Assembly: GCA_021527695.1 (NCBI GenBank)
Contig: JAKFAO010000003.1
Coordinates: forward strand, 372,001-436,000
DNA: 64,000 bases
Source: Naematelia aurantialba
Lineage: Eukaryota > Basidiomycota > Tremellomycetes > Tremellales > Naemateliaceae
Reading direction: 5' to 3'
Shown: one piece after another, positions 34,590-46,155 of the stretch
How positions within the stretch are numbered: position 1 is the first letter of the stretch
How the letters are laid out: the number at the start of each line of letters is the position of its first letter
The notes under the pieces: model-generated
Told to the model about the DNA's origin: nothing
The model's database searches: none
The model's input: only the letters and a program-made list of their open reading frames with translations
Position numbers and translations under genes: made by a program

Positions 34590-35378
34590 GGAAGTGAATG
34601 TGCTGAATACCAGGTCTGCTCCTCCCACCTCCCCCTATCGATACATTGGAATATATACACAAGCAAGGAAGAGAATGAACGGAACAGTTCCCGGGGGCAA
34701 CAGGATTTCTCCACGGGTACCCCTCACCGGTTGACCAACATAAATTGCCACATTGGGTAAATCCGACAGGTCGGCCCGAGAATTGCCGGTTTGTAACCCC
34801 AGTCACATTCTTCCTTGGTTAGCCATGCAGCGTCAACGCATTGCTTCACACTGCAGTGGTCTCTCCTCATGCAGGCTGGCCTCTACTCACACAGATCCAG
34901 CACGCAGTCCTCTCCCCGGACTTGACATACTGAAGTATACGCCTCGTCTCCCACCGTCCGCAAGGATGACGCGATGCGCTGAAATTTCCTTTACTCTCCA
35001 CCTCCTGGAAGCTCCTTTATGGCCACCTCGACGTCTCCATTCATCGACGTGTTCACTGACTGGTCATCGAGGATCATCCCACACTGCTCTCTCCTCCTTT
35101 CTTTTGGCATCTTCTGCCATACAGACTGATTATCCAAGCCGGCAGCATGCATTCTTACTCTCACTACTAACATTTCCTGCACGGCTCTTACATCTGGCAC
35201 TGCTGATGCACAACCTCCTGGATGTGGTGGAAGAAACTGAGCATTGGAAACGGCAATGGCAATGTGACGCCACCGCAACACGACCTTAGTGGCCCTCTCT
35301 TTGGGGGGCATTACCGTGGTGACTTTTCTCTACGAGTGAGCATGCTGTCCCCTTCTTGCATTGGAGCCAGTAGCCAAT
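34590..35378. other. Region between transcription factor and small proline-rich protein gene
   Basis: About 790 bp. It holds the promoter of the minus-strand transcription factor and probably the unresolved 5' exon(s) of the plus-strand gene that follows. Candidate signals are an ATG at 35017 with an open frame beginning MATSTSPFID and a TACTAAC-like branch site near 35165. I could not build a consistent model. Confidence 0.4.
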
Positions 35379-35719
35379 TTTGACGAGACGCAGAAAAAGT
35401 CGTTGGACGTGCACAAACCCCTTCCTGCGCCGCCACAGCAGAAGAAGGTCAGCTTCGGCTACCACCCTCCGTATGTCCACTTGTCGTTACCGTCCCCCGC
35501 TGCTCGCGCGGCGTTTGGACACCCGGCTTGTGGGTCTTGCTGAAACGCCGTAGGGCATGGGAATTCTACAAGAACGCACCGGCGTCAGACAACACAGCAA
35601 ACACGCGGTACTGCTCCCCGGCCTCGTCGCCCGCCAGCGAAGGAACGGCCATGACGCCCCCGCCCGCGTACCCATCGCACATGGCTGGCCAAGGGCAGAT
35701 GTACGTCGTGAATCGATGA
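35379..35719 (+). CDS. Small proline-rich hypothetical protein (5' end unresolved)
   Basis: Two exons fit together: about 35379..35470 and 35554..35719, joined by an 83-nt intron (GTATGT...TAG) with matching phase. The product reads ANFDETQKKSLDVHKPLPAP, then KKVSFGYHPPAWEFYKNA, and ends PPPAYPSHMAGQGQMYVVNR. No family was recognised. The first exon and the true start are not settled; several upstream combinations meet stop codons. The Pro-rich composition and the clean splice phase support it being a real gene. No function is proposed. Confidence 0.5.
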
Positions 35720-35975
35720 TGCATGCTGCAGTGTCTTTCTGTGATTACATCTAGCGTCTCTAGAGGATCCATCTGGAGGAGATCCATCGTAGCTGTCGAT
35801 GCAAAGCTGCCCAAACAGGACATGCATAGTCGAATACCGACAAAAGCGGCAACTGGCTGGGTGGCGACAAGGCGACAACCGCTTGTGGCAATTCTGCTTC
35901 CGTTACTCTTTCCTCCATCTCCCTGATTCTTCCATTTTGTCTTCTCCAATCTAGACAACTACTCGCACATCCATC

Positions 35976-37080
35976 ATGTTCACCGCTGCACGCCTCGCTC
36001 CAGCTCTCAAATCATCTGCGCGAGTGAGTAGGCGGTACTGAGCGTCACCGAGCAGCCTCGGAGGAAGCACTCTCTGGCGTCCCCTGCTGAATGCTTGATA
36101 GGCATTTTCGACCTCTCGCGTTGCCGCCGATGTGTCCAAGGTGACGCTCGTTGGGCGGTTGGGTGCAGACCCGACGCTGCGTACGGTGAGTTTCTCTACC
36201 CTCAAATCTCTTCCTGATCACCCCAAGACTTCTCCCAGAGGACGCGCTGACGCCCCAGTAGACCAAAGACGACAAGCCGTACTACACGTTGGTGTCTTCC
36301 TTCCTGTGTCTATGTGGATGAGAAGATCTATGACTGACGCTATTGTAGATACGTCGTAGCGACGTCTGGACCCCCCGCCAAGGACGCGACTGGCGGTACG
36401 TCGTGCCCTCGCGATGGATGATTCGGACTGCTGACGCTTTGGGTAGCCTTTGTGGATCCTCACACTTCGTGGCATACTGTGTTCTCCTTCAGCGAGGCTC
36501 AGCACCCGGGCGTGTCTCGCCTCACAAAAGGGTAAGTGCCCCTCTCATCTGCTCAATTGCTCGCATATTGGACCGCAACTCTCGCTGTCAACGCGGTCTT
36601 GTCGTGCACGACTCCTGGTCGAAACTCTTGCAGTGGACTCAAGCCTTTTGGATTGTCTAGGCGCCAGGACCACAGCTGACTCGCCCAGGTCGACCGTGTA
36701 CGTCGAGGCTGATCTCGAAATGAGGGAGTCGGAACCTATCGATGGGCAGCCGGTGCCTCCTCGTGTCCTCCTCAGGCAGCGTACGTTGACTTTCATCGCC
36801 GGTCCCCCGCACATCCTCCCATCCACCCTTTCACTCATCCTCCACCTACCTCTCATCCATCTGCCCATCTCCCCGACCGCCCATCCATCCATCCCCCATC
36901 CATCCGTTCGACACATCCATTGGTCCTATACAGGCGTCCACCCACCCAGTCAGGCACAGTGCTGCTTGACAATTACACCATTTCCCTACGTTTGAGCAGT
37001 AATCTGACATGGTCGTAGTCTCGCTGCGCCCGGTCGCACGGAGCCAGAAGTCCGAGCCGGCTGAAGCTTCGTCCGAGTAG
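35976..37080 (+). CDS. RIM1: Mitochondrial single-stranded DNA-binding protein (Rim1-like)
   Basis: OB-fold SSB protein needed for mitochondrial DNA maintenance. Seen: seven small exons, 35976..36023, 36102..36185, 36262..36287, 36349..36395, 36447..36531, 36689..36780, 37019..37080, giving 147 aa. The N-terminus MFTAARLAPALKSSARAFST is a typical presequence, ending in an AFSTS-type cleavage region. The SSB signature starts with VSKVTLVGRLGADPTLRT. It continues with YYTYVVATSGP, TSWHTVFSFSEAQHPGVSRL, VYVEADLEMRE and PPRVLLRQLSLRPVAR. The length matches Rim1. Exon 3 is 26 nt with a GTTGGT donor, slightly non-consensus, but the phase fits. Confidence 0.94.
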
Positions 37081-37316
37081 ACCTTGAGATCAATGGGCCG
37101 GGAAGCACGACAGGCGCTGGGGAAGAAGGATTTCGATCGAATAGATACCAGTGGTTGTTCGGGATGCGTGGTTGCTCGGATGCATGACACTCCGCTCTAC
37201 GAGGTTCATGAATCAATACATAGATGGTACACACACACATAGTGCAGAACACATTAAAACAGAATGTGCACTGGTCGCAATACCCAAGTTGCACATCCTT
37301 CACTCATCCACAAGCA

Positions 37317-38111
37317 TCATCTTCTGGATTTGGGCTCTGGTGAGGGCGCGGAACTGGGCACAGCGGTGACTGGCACCAGGCCGTCGACCTCGCCGCTGCC
37401 TGCCAAGACCTCGATGGTCGGCATATTTGTCTGCCCAAATGTCCGCAGTACGGCACTGATGGTGTTCATCAGCTTATGAGCCTTGTTTCGTGCACCAGTG
37501 GAGGGACAGGGGGATGGAGGAATGGAGGGACAGATGGACAGAGGAACAGAGGGACGGAGGGATGGAGGGATGGTGGGATGGAGGGATGGAGGGATGGAGG
37601 GATGGAGGGATGGAGGGATGGAGGGATGGAGGGATGAAGGGACAGAGGGACAGAAGATGAGGGACGAACCGCCGCTTCTCTGCTTCGTTCCCGAGCATAC
37701 CAATCAGGTCCTCAATCTCAAGGATGCTGAGATGTCCGCCGGGCAAGTGCAGCGCTGCGCTTTGCATCCCCATCAATGCAGCCTTTAACTCTCGGGCCTA
37801 CGGACCAAGCGTCAGCATCAGATCGGTATCGCTGTCGGTGTCGGCGTCCATCTCAATACAAGCAGGTGAGTTCCTGCGGGATCCAACCGGCTAGGAGAGG
37901 AGAGACAACAGACAACAAAAGAGAAGACGCTCACTCTAGCCGCCACGCTCTCGCTGGCTTCGATGGTGTTGGGTGGCTCCGTCGAGGTCCCGTGTTGATA
38001 GATTGTCTGCAAGAGGTCGTCCAAGATGGGTAGCAGAGACCTGAAGGTGCCAGCCTTGACGAGGTCGGCTGTCTCTGCCCGCGGTGCCGCTGCACTCGTG
38101 CTCGTGCTCAT
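37317..38111 (-). CDS. Mediator subunit 9-like small coiled-coil protein
   Basis: Exons complement(37317..37481, 37666..37797, 37935..38111) give 157 aa. The sequence FRSLLPILDDLLQTIYQHGT followed by ESVAARARELKAALMGMQSA and a leucine-rich helix (LSILEIEDLIGMLGNEAEKR) resembles the Med9 pattern: an N-terminal LLPIL helix, a loop, then a coiled coil. This is inference from pattern only; another small coiled-coil subunit is possible. The second intron (37482..37665) is filled with a tandem repeat. The acceptor and donor there were chosen by phase. Confidence 0.75.
37500..37652. repeat. GGATGGAG / GGAACGGAG minisatellite in the Med9-like intron
   Basis: About 15 units of GATGGAGG (8 bp) with degenerate ends (GACAGAGG), inside intron 37482..37665. 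The minus strand gives a Pro-Ser-Ile-Pro-Pro-Ser repeat in a spurious ORF. Confidence 0.93.
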
Positions 38112-38442
38112 CTCGTCGCACAGTCACTGCTCTTGACGGGCGCTATGAGCTCGTCATGTGGGCCGTGCGATGGGAAGAGATGTAAGAGAGAGTATGTGGA
38201 GCGCAGAAAGGGAAGATAAATGGTGACAGTCTGGTTTTCAGACTTTCTGCTTTCTACCTCGACAACCCCAACAACTGTCTGCATAGTCGTCAACTTGGTT
38301 TCTGCTACTGCCTCGCCTTTGAGTCGGGCAGACGGTTGAGCGAGCGTGTCATGGTTCTGACATGAAAACTTGGGGAGGATAGCAGTCGCTAGCCATCCCG
38401 TGCCACGCTCTCGCTAGCCATCCGTGCCACGCCCTCGCCGCC
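38112..38442. promoter_or_regulatory. Shared intergenic region of Med9-like and cyclin-fold genes
   Basis: 331 bp between two divergent starts. A short imperfect direct repeat built on CGTGCCACGC(C/T)CTCGC lies at about 38398-38441 next to the plus-strand ATG. No known motif identified. Confidence 0.45.
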
Positions 38443-41400
38443 ATGTCGCTGCCGTACGATGGCGAGCTCGTAGACGACGGCTGGGACAACCGTGGGTCGT
38501 ATCACCGCACCAAGGAGGAAATCAGCGAAGAAGCGTATCTCGTGAGTCTGTCTCACCGCCGTCCGCGGCCAGAATACAAGGCGACACCATTCAAGCTCAC
38601 AGGGTCGGTAGGGCAAGATCGACTCTCTGCTACAAACTTTCCTCGTCAATCCTCGTACCGCCATCCTTCCTCCACCCGCAAACGAGTCGGTCAACACTGT
38701 CAGGCTATGGGTGCTGCGCCTACGCGCGGCTCAGCTGGCTGCACTGCAGACCGAGAATCAAACACATAGTGGCCCGTTGACGCCCAAGAGCAAGACCAAG
38801 ACGCGCAACAGCGATGTCCGGTACGCAGCCATCGTCGTCACCGCCATCAAGCTGGCATTCACGACAGGATGTGTGGTCGAGCTTGATACCCGGCTCAGGG
38901 CGGTTAAGCAGGCGCCCGAGCGGCTGGTCCTCGGAAGGACCGACAGCAGGATCCCGCCTCCGTCCCTTCAACGGCTCATAGTGAGCTCACCATTCCCGAT
39001 GATTTTGTTGCCATCTCAGGTGGCTGACGGTACATGTAGGATCTCGCGATCAAGAGCGATACACATCTTCTAGACATCAAGGAGGACCATGGGACACTTG
39101 CCATGACGACGGTATATCGGCAACTGTGCCGCGACCTGCGGGTGTCCTTCTCCGCAATGGACACCACGCTCAGCGTCGCCATGCACATTCTTGACCGCAT
39201 AGAGCGGGCATTGAAAATTGCGATCAGCTCTCCGCCTTCCAGCACATCCAGTGCGCCATACTGGCAGGGCGATCGGAGCGCATATTTCCCACCACCCGGG
39301 CCAGCTTGGAAGACCATCCTCGAAACGGCATATCACATTTACGAGCTGCAGACGACCGTGTCCTTGTTTGCAGGGAGAGCGATGGCGCCAACCGCCCTTG
39401 CCCTGGCGGTGTGTGCGATCGAGGCAGTCGTTGGTAAGGAAGTACCGAATAGCACCGAATTCACAGCGATGGTCGGCGAATGGGTGGGGCAAAGCCCGTA
39501 TGCCGCGCGAGAGCGATGCAGAGAATTCCACATGATGTGTGTGGCATGGTCGACCAGCCTGCAAGATGCAGGCCTCAAGGTCCCCCAACTTCTGCCACCG
39601 CCGCGAGGCGGTCTCGGAGACGGTCTCAGATACTATTCTGGCCAGCGCAATCGCTCGGTACCACCACGCATGATTTACGCCGCTTCTGCACTGACCATCG
39701 CGAGGAACTGGCGGATCTTGGCCAAGACACGACTACGAACGCGACTCTACGCTCTTCCCTTGGACGACGAGATCACATATGCGCGGCAAATGTTTGCTCT
39801 GAACGGAATGAAAGGCACCCCACCGCGCTGGCCCCCAGCCCCAGGTACCGGACCTGCGAGTCTCAACAGTCAGATCATGGATCTCCTTCCGGCTCCGGCC
39901 GAGCCGACTCTGGAAGACTTACTGGCGATGGAGGGGGCCTCGTCGGACGAAGATGAGCAGTCGGTCGCGTCTAGTTCAGCTGGCTTGGAAGAACATGGAA
40001 ACATTCGCGCAGACTCGGGCACGGCGGGTCGCCCTTTCCCCCTCCTTACTGGCGCCGTGGACAGTACACCTGCTTCTGTGGACTACGTATCTATCGGCAC
40101 GCCCATGTCGCGCACACCGTCGACTGCCTCAACAACACAATACACCTCAGCTTCCGACACGGAATCAGACAGTTCCACAAACAGGTTTCGCAGACTTCTG
40201 CATGGAAGCAAGCGGGGTCACCACAGTCGACGTGCTGCTTCCGCAGCCAATACTACCCGGTCTTCTTCTGTCAGTACGGCAGTGTCCGTGGGATCCTCAT
40301 CTGCGGCCTATCAGCGATACCTGCGCGAGGCGTCCTGCATCGACGATGCATCTCTGCCCCATGCCGGTGTTCTGGTTCGTGAGCGTGAGGAATATGTCGG
40401 CTATCAGATGTGGAAGTACCGACAACGTGGCCTTCTCGTGTCTGCTGTGGTTGAAGCGGCCATGCTTAAATGGTACGGCGAGCAAGTCGAGCGCGGCAGC
40501 ATCCCCCGCGTCATCGATGAAGACTATATCACCGCTCTTGGCATTCCTGGAGATGTTCGAAAGGTCAACTTGGAGCCATTCATTGCTGACAATCGATGGC
40601 GTTGGTCGCCGACAGAATCTCTTCTTCGAGCCGGTGTCAAGCCCACTGAATTCCCAATACGGTATATCCCTACTTCACTCACATCTCTCGCCCAACAGCT
40701 GGAGCATTACAACAGCGACGAGCTGGCTCCCCTGGGTCCAGAGAGAATCGACGAGGTTCAACTTGATCGCGAGCTGGATATCCTATTTCCCCCCGGCACA
40801 CAGTCATTCAAAAGTCTGCTGAATGACGAACGCGAGCAGGCTCAGCGCGCCAAAGTGCTCGCAGAGTACGACGAGTATCTGCAAGATTTGGCCGAGAGAT
40901 CCAAGCACGAAGTGCACGAGGACGACGATGACGACGACGACCGGTGGGACCCGCTCAGGGCGATAGCCGAGGAGGAGAAGGATGGTCAAACCGGCGGCGA
41001 ATTCGAGGCGGACCGGCTGAGAGAGGCTACGCTCATGGCGATCTTGCGCCGGGGGCAGGCGCGGCTCGGCGACGAGGAAGCGGATGACGAGGACTCGTGG
41101 GACCGCATGTTCGAGCTCGACGCCGAGCCTCGCGCGAGTGGGTCTAGGACAAACAAGGGCAAACGGACGGCCTTGGCAAGAGATGGAGACGCCACAGGCG
41201 CAGATGCACCCGCCGATCACGGTGAAGCGGGTGGTAAACGGAGGAAGGGGAGACAGAAACACCATGGGCAGCAAGACGCAGCTGTCGGAATCGACAACGA
41301 TGGTGAAGGCATGCCGGGGCGCAAACCTCGCAAGGGCAAGGGAGCCGTCAAATCGAACGCTTCTCAGAGTTCGTCGCATGCGGCCCCTGCGTTGATAAGC

Positions 41401-41490
41401 GGGGGCGAAGAAGTCTCAGTTAATTCGCAAGGTCATGTGCCGGCCTCGTCTTTCGGTGTACCCCCGTCGCTGGCTCCCGCTAGCCCCTAG
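38443..41490 (+). CDS. Large protein with TFIIB/cyclin-like fold region (Brf-like?), function uncertain
   Basis: Exons 38443..38541, 38612..38980, 39040..41490 give 972 aa. The first 150 residues are helical (YLGKIDSLLQTFLVNPRTAI; VRYAAIVVTAIKLAFTTGCV). Residues about 170-330 resemble a TFIIB-type cyclin repeat pair: TTVYRQLCRDLRVSFSAMDT, then SLFAGRAMAPTALALAVCAI, then VGEWVGQSPYAARERCREFH. The GR-x-P-x3-A pattern followed by a REF helix is the TFIIB/Brf cyclin-repeat look. No N-terminal zinc ribbon (CX2C) is present and no Brf homology block was seen. The C-terminal half has YVGYQMWKYRQRGLLVSAVV, a poly-Asp run (about residue 778) and a basic tail. A TFIIIB-type or Rrn7-type factor is one possibility, but the assignment is weak. 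Confidence 0.82.
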
Positions 41491-42133
41491 CCTGATGGAT
41501 GGTAGTCGTTTTCATTACAATTGGTCAGGTCCGCGAGGTCATGACCAGGTGCCAGATGCGACGAGTGCCGATGTGGCAATTATCCAAAGATTCTAGGCAA
41601 GGAAGCACGAGCACTAGGCGGTGGAGTAGACCACGCGCTTCGAAGTGGGAGGGGTCTCGAGAAAGGGAAGCTGAGGAAGATGGACGCGTTGAACTCCTCG
41701 ACGAGATGGTATATATAGACAGGGCAGTCATGGTAGACCGATGGGATTCAGCGACTGTCGACTGGATCACATATGTAGCCTATACAGTACACTGTACATG
41801 CGCGCTGTGCTTCAGCTTTGGCAGCGCTGCTGCTACGGCTACTTTGCGTCTATCGGGGACTCGCGGGACTGGTACGACTGGTCTGCGCGGACTCGCCCCA
41901 AGGCGTTGCTGGGCGGTTCTAATTCTTTATGGGTTCTTCCATGTACAGAGGGATCAGACGTAGACGGCCATGACGGAGTTGGCGTGCCAACAAGCTGCCA
42001 CCGAGGCCACTGCATCTTGAACCCCGTGCATACCCTTACAGCGTGACTGATTGCATTGCCCAGAAGGGGAGCAAGTAAGATACTGCAAAGTAAGATACTG
42101 CAAAGAGGTGCAGTAGGTGCAGACGGTCAGGCG
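41491..42133. other. Convergent intergenic region
   Basis: About 640 bp holding both 3' ends. A short duplication AGTAAGATACTGCAA lies at 42075-42106. No gene recognised. Confidence 0.5.
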
Positions 42134-44679
42134 CTAGGCGTCGGCGCCGCCATCCAGTCCGTCCAATTCCTCGCCAGTCGCATTCGCACCGCCGACCTCA
42201 AACTTCCTCTTGCCGCTCTTGGTCCTGTCCTTTCCGGCCCGCACGTCCCGCGCGCTCTTCTCCCTCAGAGCGTCGACGTCGACGCCGTCGCCCTCCTTGG
42301 CCCATTCGAGCACGAGGTGCCGTCCGAGCAAGTGCGTGTGCTTGAGCGCGTCCATGGCGCGCAGCGCTTCGGCGTGCGTCGTGAATTCCAAAAAGGCGAA
42401 GCCGCGCGTCGACGACGAGCCGGACGCAGTTGGGAGAGACTTTTTCGGCACCCGGAGCGATTTGAGCGTCCCGTATGCGCTGCAATGTCAGCTTGTGTCT
42501 CTGTCTGCATATCAGGGATCTGACGGAGGCTCGTGCAAGGGGAAAGAGTAGGACTGAGGCTGGGCAGAGCTAAGGCTTGGGCGAGGCCGGGCGCTAGACC
42601 TAGAGCCAAAACTCACCTGAACAGTTCCCGCACATCCTTCTTGCTCGCCTCGAATGGCAGATTCTTGACGAGCACCTTGGTAGACTTGGTCTTGCCCTTC
42701 ATCTCCTCGCTGTCCTTGTCCTCCGCACCACGCTGGGCAAACTTGACTTCAAGCTGCTTGCCGTCCACCTCGAACCCGCGCAGACCGGCCAACGCCTTTG
42801 TCGCATCCTGCTTGGCCTTGAAGCCAACAAACCCGTAGCCCATCGAGAGGCGCTCCCCAGGCCGCTTCGGATCGGGTTTGGTCTGGACTCGCGCGAAGCT
42901 GAATCCAGGCAGCGACGACAAGAGCGAGATGAGCCGCGCGGTCGTGGTGGAGAAATTCAGGTTCTTGAGGAACAGCGTCGCACCAGCCTCGTCCGTCTCG
43001 GCCGGAGCATCCTGCGCAGCTTCCATCTTCTCGGCAAGCAGTGCGCGTTCATCTTCGACGGTGGTCGAGACTTTGGCGGCAGTGAACATGCCGGCCGGTC
43101 CCTTCTCGAGGTACAGCACGGCATTGCCAAGGCGCCGGTAGTTGAGCGCCTTGAACGCCTTGGCCGCCTGAGCGGGGTTTTTAAATTCCACCACGCCAAG
43201 TGTCCCAGCTGGAGGAAGAAGAAGCCGCGTGATATCCCCATGCGGCGAGAAGAGCTCGGTCAGGGACTCGAGTGTGGTACCGAACGGGATGTTCTTCACT
43301 AAAACCGTCGTCTGCGATCGAGGCTTGCCAGGTTGCAGCGATTCCAGCACGATGCCGGCCTCCTCAAAATACTTTTTCGTCTCCTCAATGACGTGCGTCT
43401 CGGCAAGCGCGAGCTTCACAGCGGGATTCGAGTCGTCGGATGAAGAAAGTAGTTCTGACTTGGGGATGTTCAGTCGAGAGGCTATGGATGAAGCTACAGC
43501 GTCGCTCTGTCTCATTAGTCGGGACCAATAGGGTGCACTCACGTTCATATACATGGTTGCCCAGTTGACCCCTTTTGCCCCTTCCTCTTTCCGCCGGGTC
43601 TCGACTTTTCCCTTGACCTGCCCTCTCGACTCGGCGACCTTGCCTAGCACTTTGCCATCTACCACACCCTGGACCCCGCTGTTGTCCTGCCCGGGCTTTG
43701 CGCGGCCCGGCAGCACATGCAGCAGTCGTCCTTGAAACGTCGTCTTGTCGAGCGCCTTGTACGCTGCGAGCGCGTTTGCCGGATCGTGGAACAGTATAAA
43801 GGCGGTGCCGAGTGGCTCTCCGGTTGACTGACTGAGAGGAAGGTGAACTTCGTCAATCTGCCCGTACACGGCAAAGTGTTCGGACAGGTCTGTTGCGCTA
43901 GTGACAAAGGCGAGATTGCGGACGAACAGTCGACCAGTGGAAAGAATGAGAGCTTCGTCAGGCGGGTGGGTCTGTTTGTCAGCTTGCCCTGCGACAGTCG
44001 CTCACCGTCTGTCCAGACTCGGTCGCTGCGAGCGCCGCCGTCTGTCGCTTTCTTAACCACTCCGCATCATCGTCATCCGCCTCATGGTCTGGCACCGTAC
44101 GCATCGGACTCTGAGCTTTCTCCTTGCCTTTCCTTTTGCGCATGCCGTCGACCGTCCATCCCTCTTCTCCTGGTACAGCTGCGTCGGCGCTCTTTGAGCT
44201 CGATGCCACCGGCTCGTCAACGCCCTTCATGACGCTCATGAACTCCTGCAGCCTCTTGGACGGTGCTCTGGTGCTTTCCGTGGGCCGCTCTCGAGATTCG
44301 GAGACCTTGACACGCTTGGCAGGTCTCGGCGCCAACGGCTAGTCGCGGATCAGCTCGAGCGGAGCCATGCGCTTCAGCTATGAGCGTACCTCATCTCGAA
44401 CAAAGTCCACCTTGACTTTCCCACCGCCCAGAGCAAAGCTCCCATCAAACCACTCCTTTACCTTGCGAGCCTCTTCTTCGGTCTTGTAGCCGACAAAGGC
44501 AAACCGCCGTCTTGGGACGAGCTTGGTATCCGTGACGGTCGTTCCCGAGAGTGAAGCGGGAGAGGTGAGGTGCGAGTGGAGCTGTGCGGGGGTGAAGGAA
44601 GAGGGTAAGTTGGTGAATATGAGTCGCGACCTGACGTTCATTAGGTCTGTTTGACTTGCTCCTAGTCCCATACTCACAT
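42134..44679 (-). CDS. MRD1: Mrd1/RBM19 multiple RNA-binding-domain protein for rRNA processing
   Basis: Nucleolar protein required for 18S rRNA maturation in the small-subunit processome. Seen: exons complement(42134..42479, 42617..43506, 43543..43971, 44006..44338, 44390..44630, 44678..44679), giving 746 aa. RRMs in order: RLIFTNLPSSF (RRM1); GRLFVRNLAFV with GTAFILFHDP; TTVLVKNIPFGT with LGVVEFKNPAQA; ATLFLKNLNFST with GYGFVGFKAKQD; TKVLVKNLPFEASKKDVREL with RGFAFLEFTTHAEALRA. The order and the closing RRM match Mrd1. The start codon is interrupted: AT at 44679-44678, then a 47-nt intron with a consensus GTGAGT donor, then G followed by TCGCGACTC (Met-Ser-Arg-Leu). Introns of 34 and 36 nt are also present. 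Confidence 0.94.
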
Positions 44680-44962
44680 GGTGGATCAGCACCAATCGAG
44701 CAAATGGTCAGACGGAATGCTGTCAATAACCAGACGTTGCCACTGCAAAATATCAAGTTTCCCACGGTTGCTCAGATATCACAGAGGAGGAAGAATCGAA
44801 GCTATCGGAGATAATTCTGATCTTATCTCCGCCAATGCCCACATTGTTACGAATGCCACATCCACTTCGCTGTCGGCGATTTTTCTAATCCCCGCTGGGT
44901 CCCGGTGCTGCAATTTGAGCATAGATGAAGTGCATCAGAGGTCTTTCAACCCATATCCCAAA
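44680..44962. promoter_or_regulatory. Shared promoter of MRD1 and RPS19
   Basis: 283 bp between two divergent ribosome-related genes. Co-regulation is plausible but no motif was identified. Confidence 0.5.
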
Positions 44963-46155
44963 ATGCCCGGTGTCAGAGACGTCAGGTGAGTCTACGCGCT
45001 GCTCAGGAGGTATCACAGTCAGCAGCATCCTAGGCGGCGGTAGGCGGGGCCTAGGGCATACAATGGGAATGAAGTCGGGTTGTACGGTCGATTGAGGGAG
45101 GAGTGCTCTAGCCTGGACTGTTTGAGACGAGGTCTTTGGATGACGAGTCTCGCGAGACCGTCCTGGTGAGGGAGATTGAGTATGGGTGCTGGCTGTTGAT
45201 GCCGTGACTGTGGAACGGATGACTGCTTGAAGAATGAATGCCAAAGGACAATTGCTGACCGAGATCTTCTTCACTTCTTCGTCAACATTACGCCCATCCC
45301 AATCCTCACGCGTCACAACCCGCCTGATCTGTCCATACGCCTCAAACTCGCTCCTCATTCGTCATCACGATGTCGTCTCATTGCGATACAATCACACAGC
45401 GCCGAAGCTTTCATTGTCGCGTACTCCGGCCACCTCAAGCGGTCGGGTAAGCTCGAGATCCCCCAATGGGTCGACACGGTCAAGACCGGTTCCCAGAAGG
45501 AGCTCGCCCCATATGACCCGGACTGGTTCTACGTCCGAGCTGGTGAGTCTTGGTTGTATCCTGAGCTGGAACGGGGTGCAACCTGGAGGAGGATGGGTCG
45601 GGGAATCAGAACGGCGACAGGCTGGCAAGTGGAGAGAGTGGAAGAAGACGTCGCGGAGAGATTGGTCGTCTGGCAATTTGGGCGCTGACCCGTTGTTCAG
45701 CCGCTGTCGCTCGCCACATCTACCTGCGCAAGTCTTGTGGTGTCGGTGCCCTCGCCAAGCTGCACGGCAGCAAGAACCGACGAGGAACCCGCCCAACCCA
45801 CCACCGTGACGCGTCGACCGGTGTCCAACGTACCGTCGTTCAGGCCCTCGAGAAGATTGGTGTGCTCGAGTCTGCTCCCGACGGTGGACGCAAGATCTCG
45901 CAGGACGGCATGTGAGTGTTTCTCTCAAACGGACTATGCGCGGGTTGCTGGCATGCGGGGATGCCGGTGTGCCGGTGTGCTGGTGTGATGGTGAACTGGT
46001 GTGCCGGTGCTGACGAGGTCAGGCGTGACTTGGACCGTATCGCCACTGCCGTGCTAGAGGCTGAGCGTGCCAACGAGGAAGAGGAAGACGAGGAGGAAGA
46101 AGAGGAGGAGGATGAGGAGGAAGAGGAGGAGGAGGATGAGGCGGACGAAGAGTAG
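44963..46155 (+). CDS. RPS19: 40S ribosomal protein S19 (eS19) with acidic C-terminal tail
   Basis: Small-subunit ribosomal protein needed for 18S rRNA 3' maturation. Seen: exons 44963..44985, 45400..45542, 45701..45911, 46023..46155 give 169 aa. The start [20 protein letters not shown] is canonical, followed by [66 protein letters not shown] and [16 protein letters not shown]. After this, where eS19 proteins usually stop, the frame continues with about 26 Glu/Asp residues before the stop. The first intron (44986..45399) is 414 nt, long for this genome, as is common for ribosomal protein genes. No snoRNA box C/D was confirmed in it. Confidence 0.95.

Noticed and set aside
44885..45358. Minus-strand ORF inside the RPS19 first intron ([18 protein letters not shown])
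   Set aside because: It looks faintly like an RRM fragment but lacks RNP motifs and splice context; most likely chance within the intron.
44986..45399. Possible intronic snoRNA in RPS19
   Set aside because: No convincing C box (RTGATGA) and D box (CTGA) pair with a terminal stem was found.
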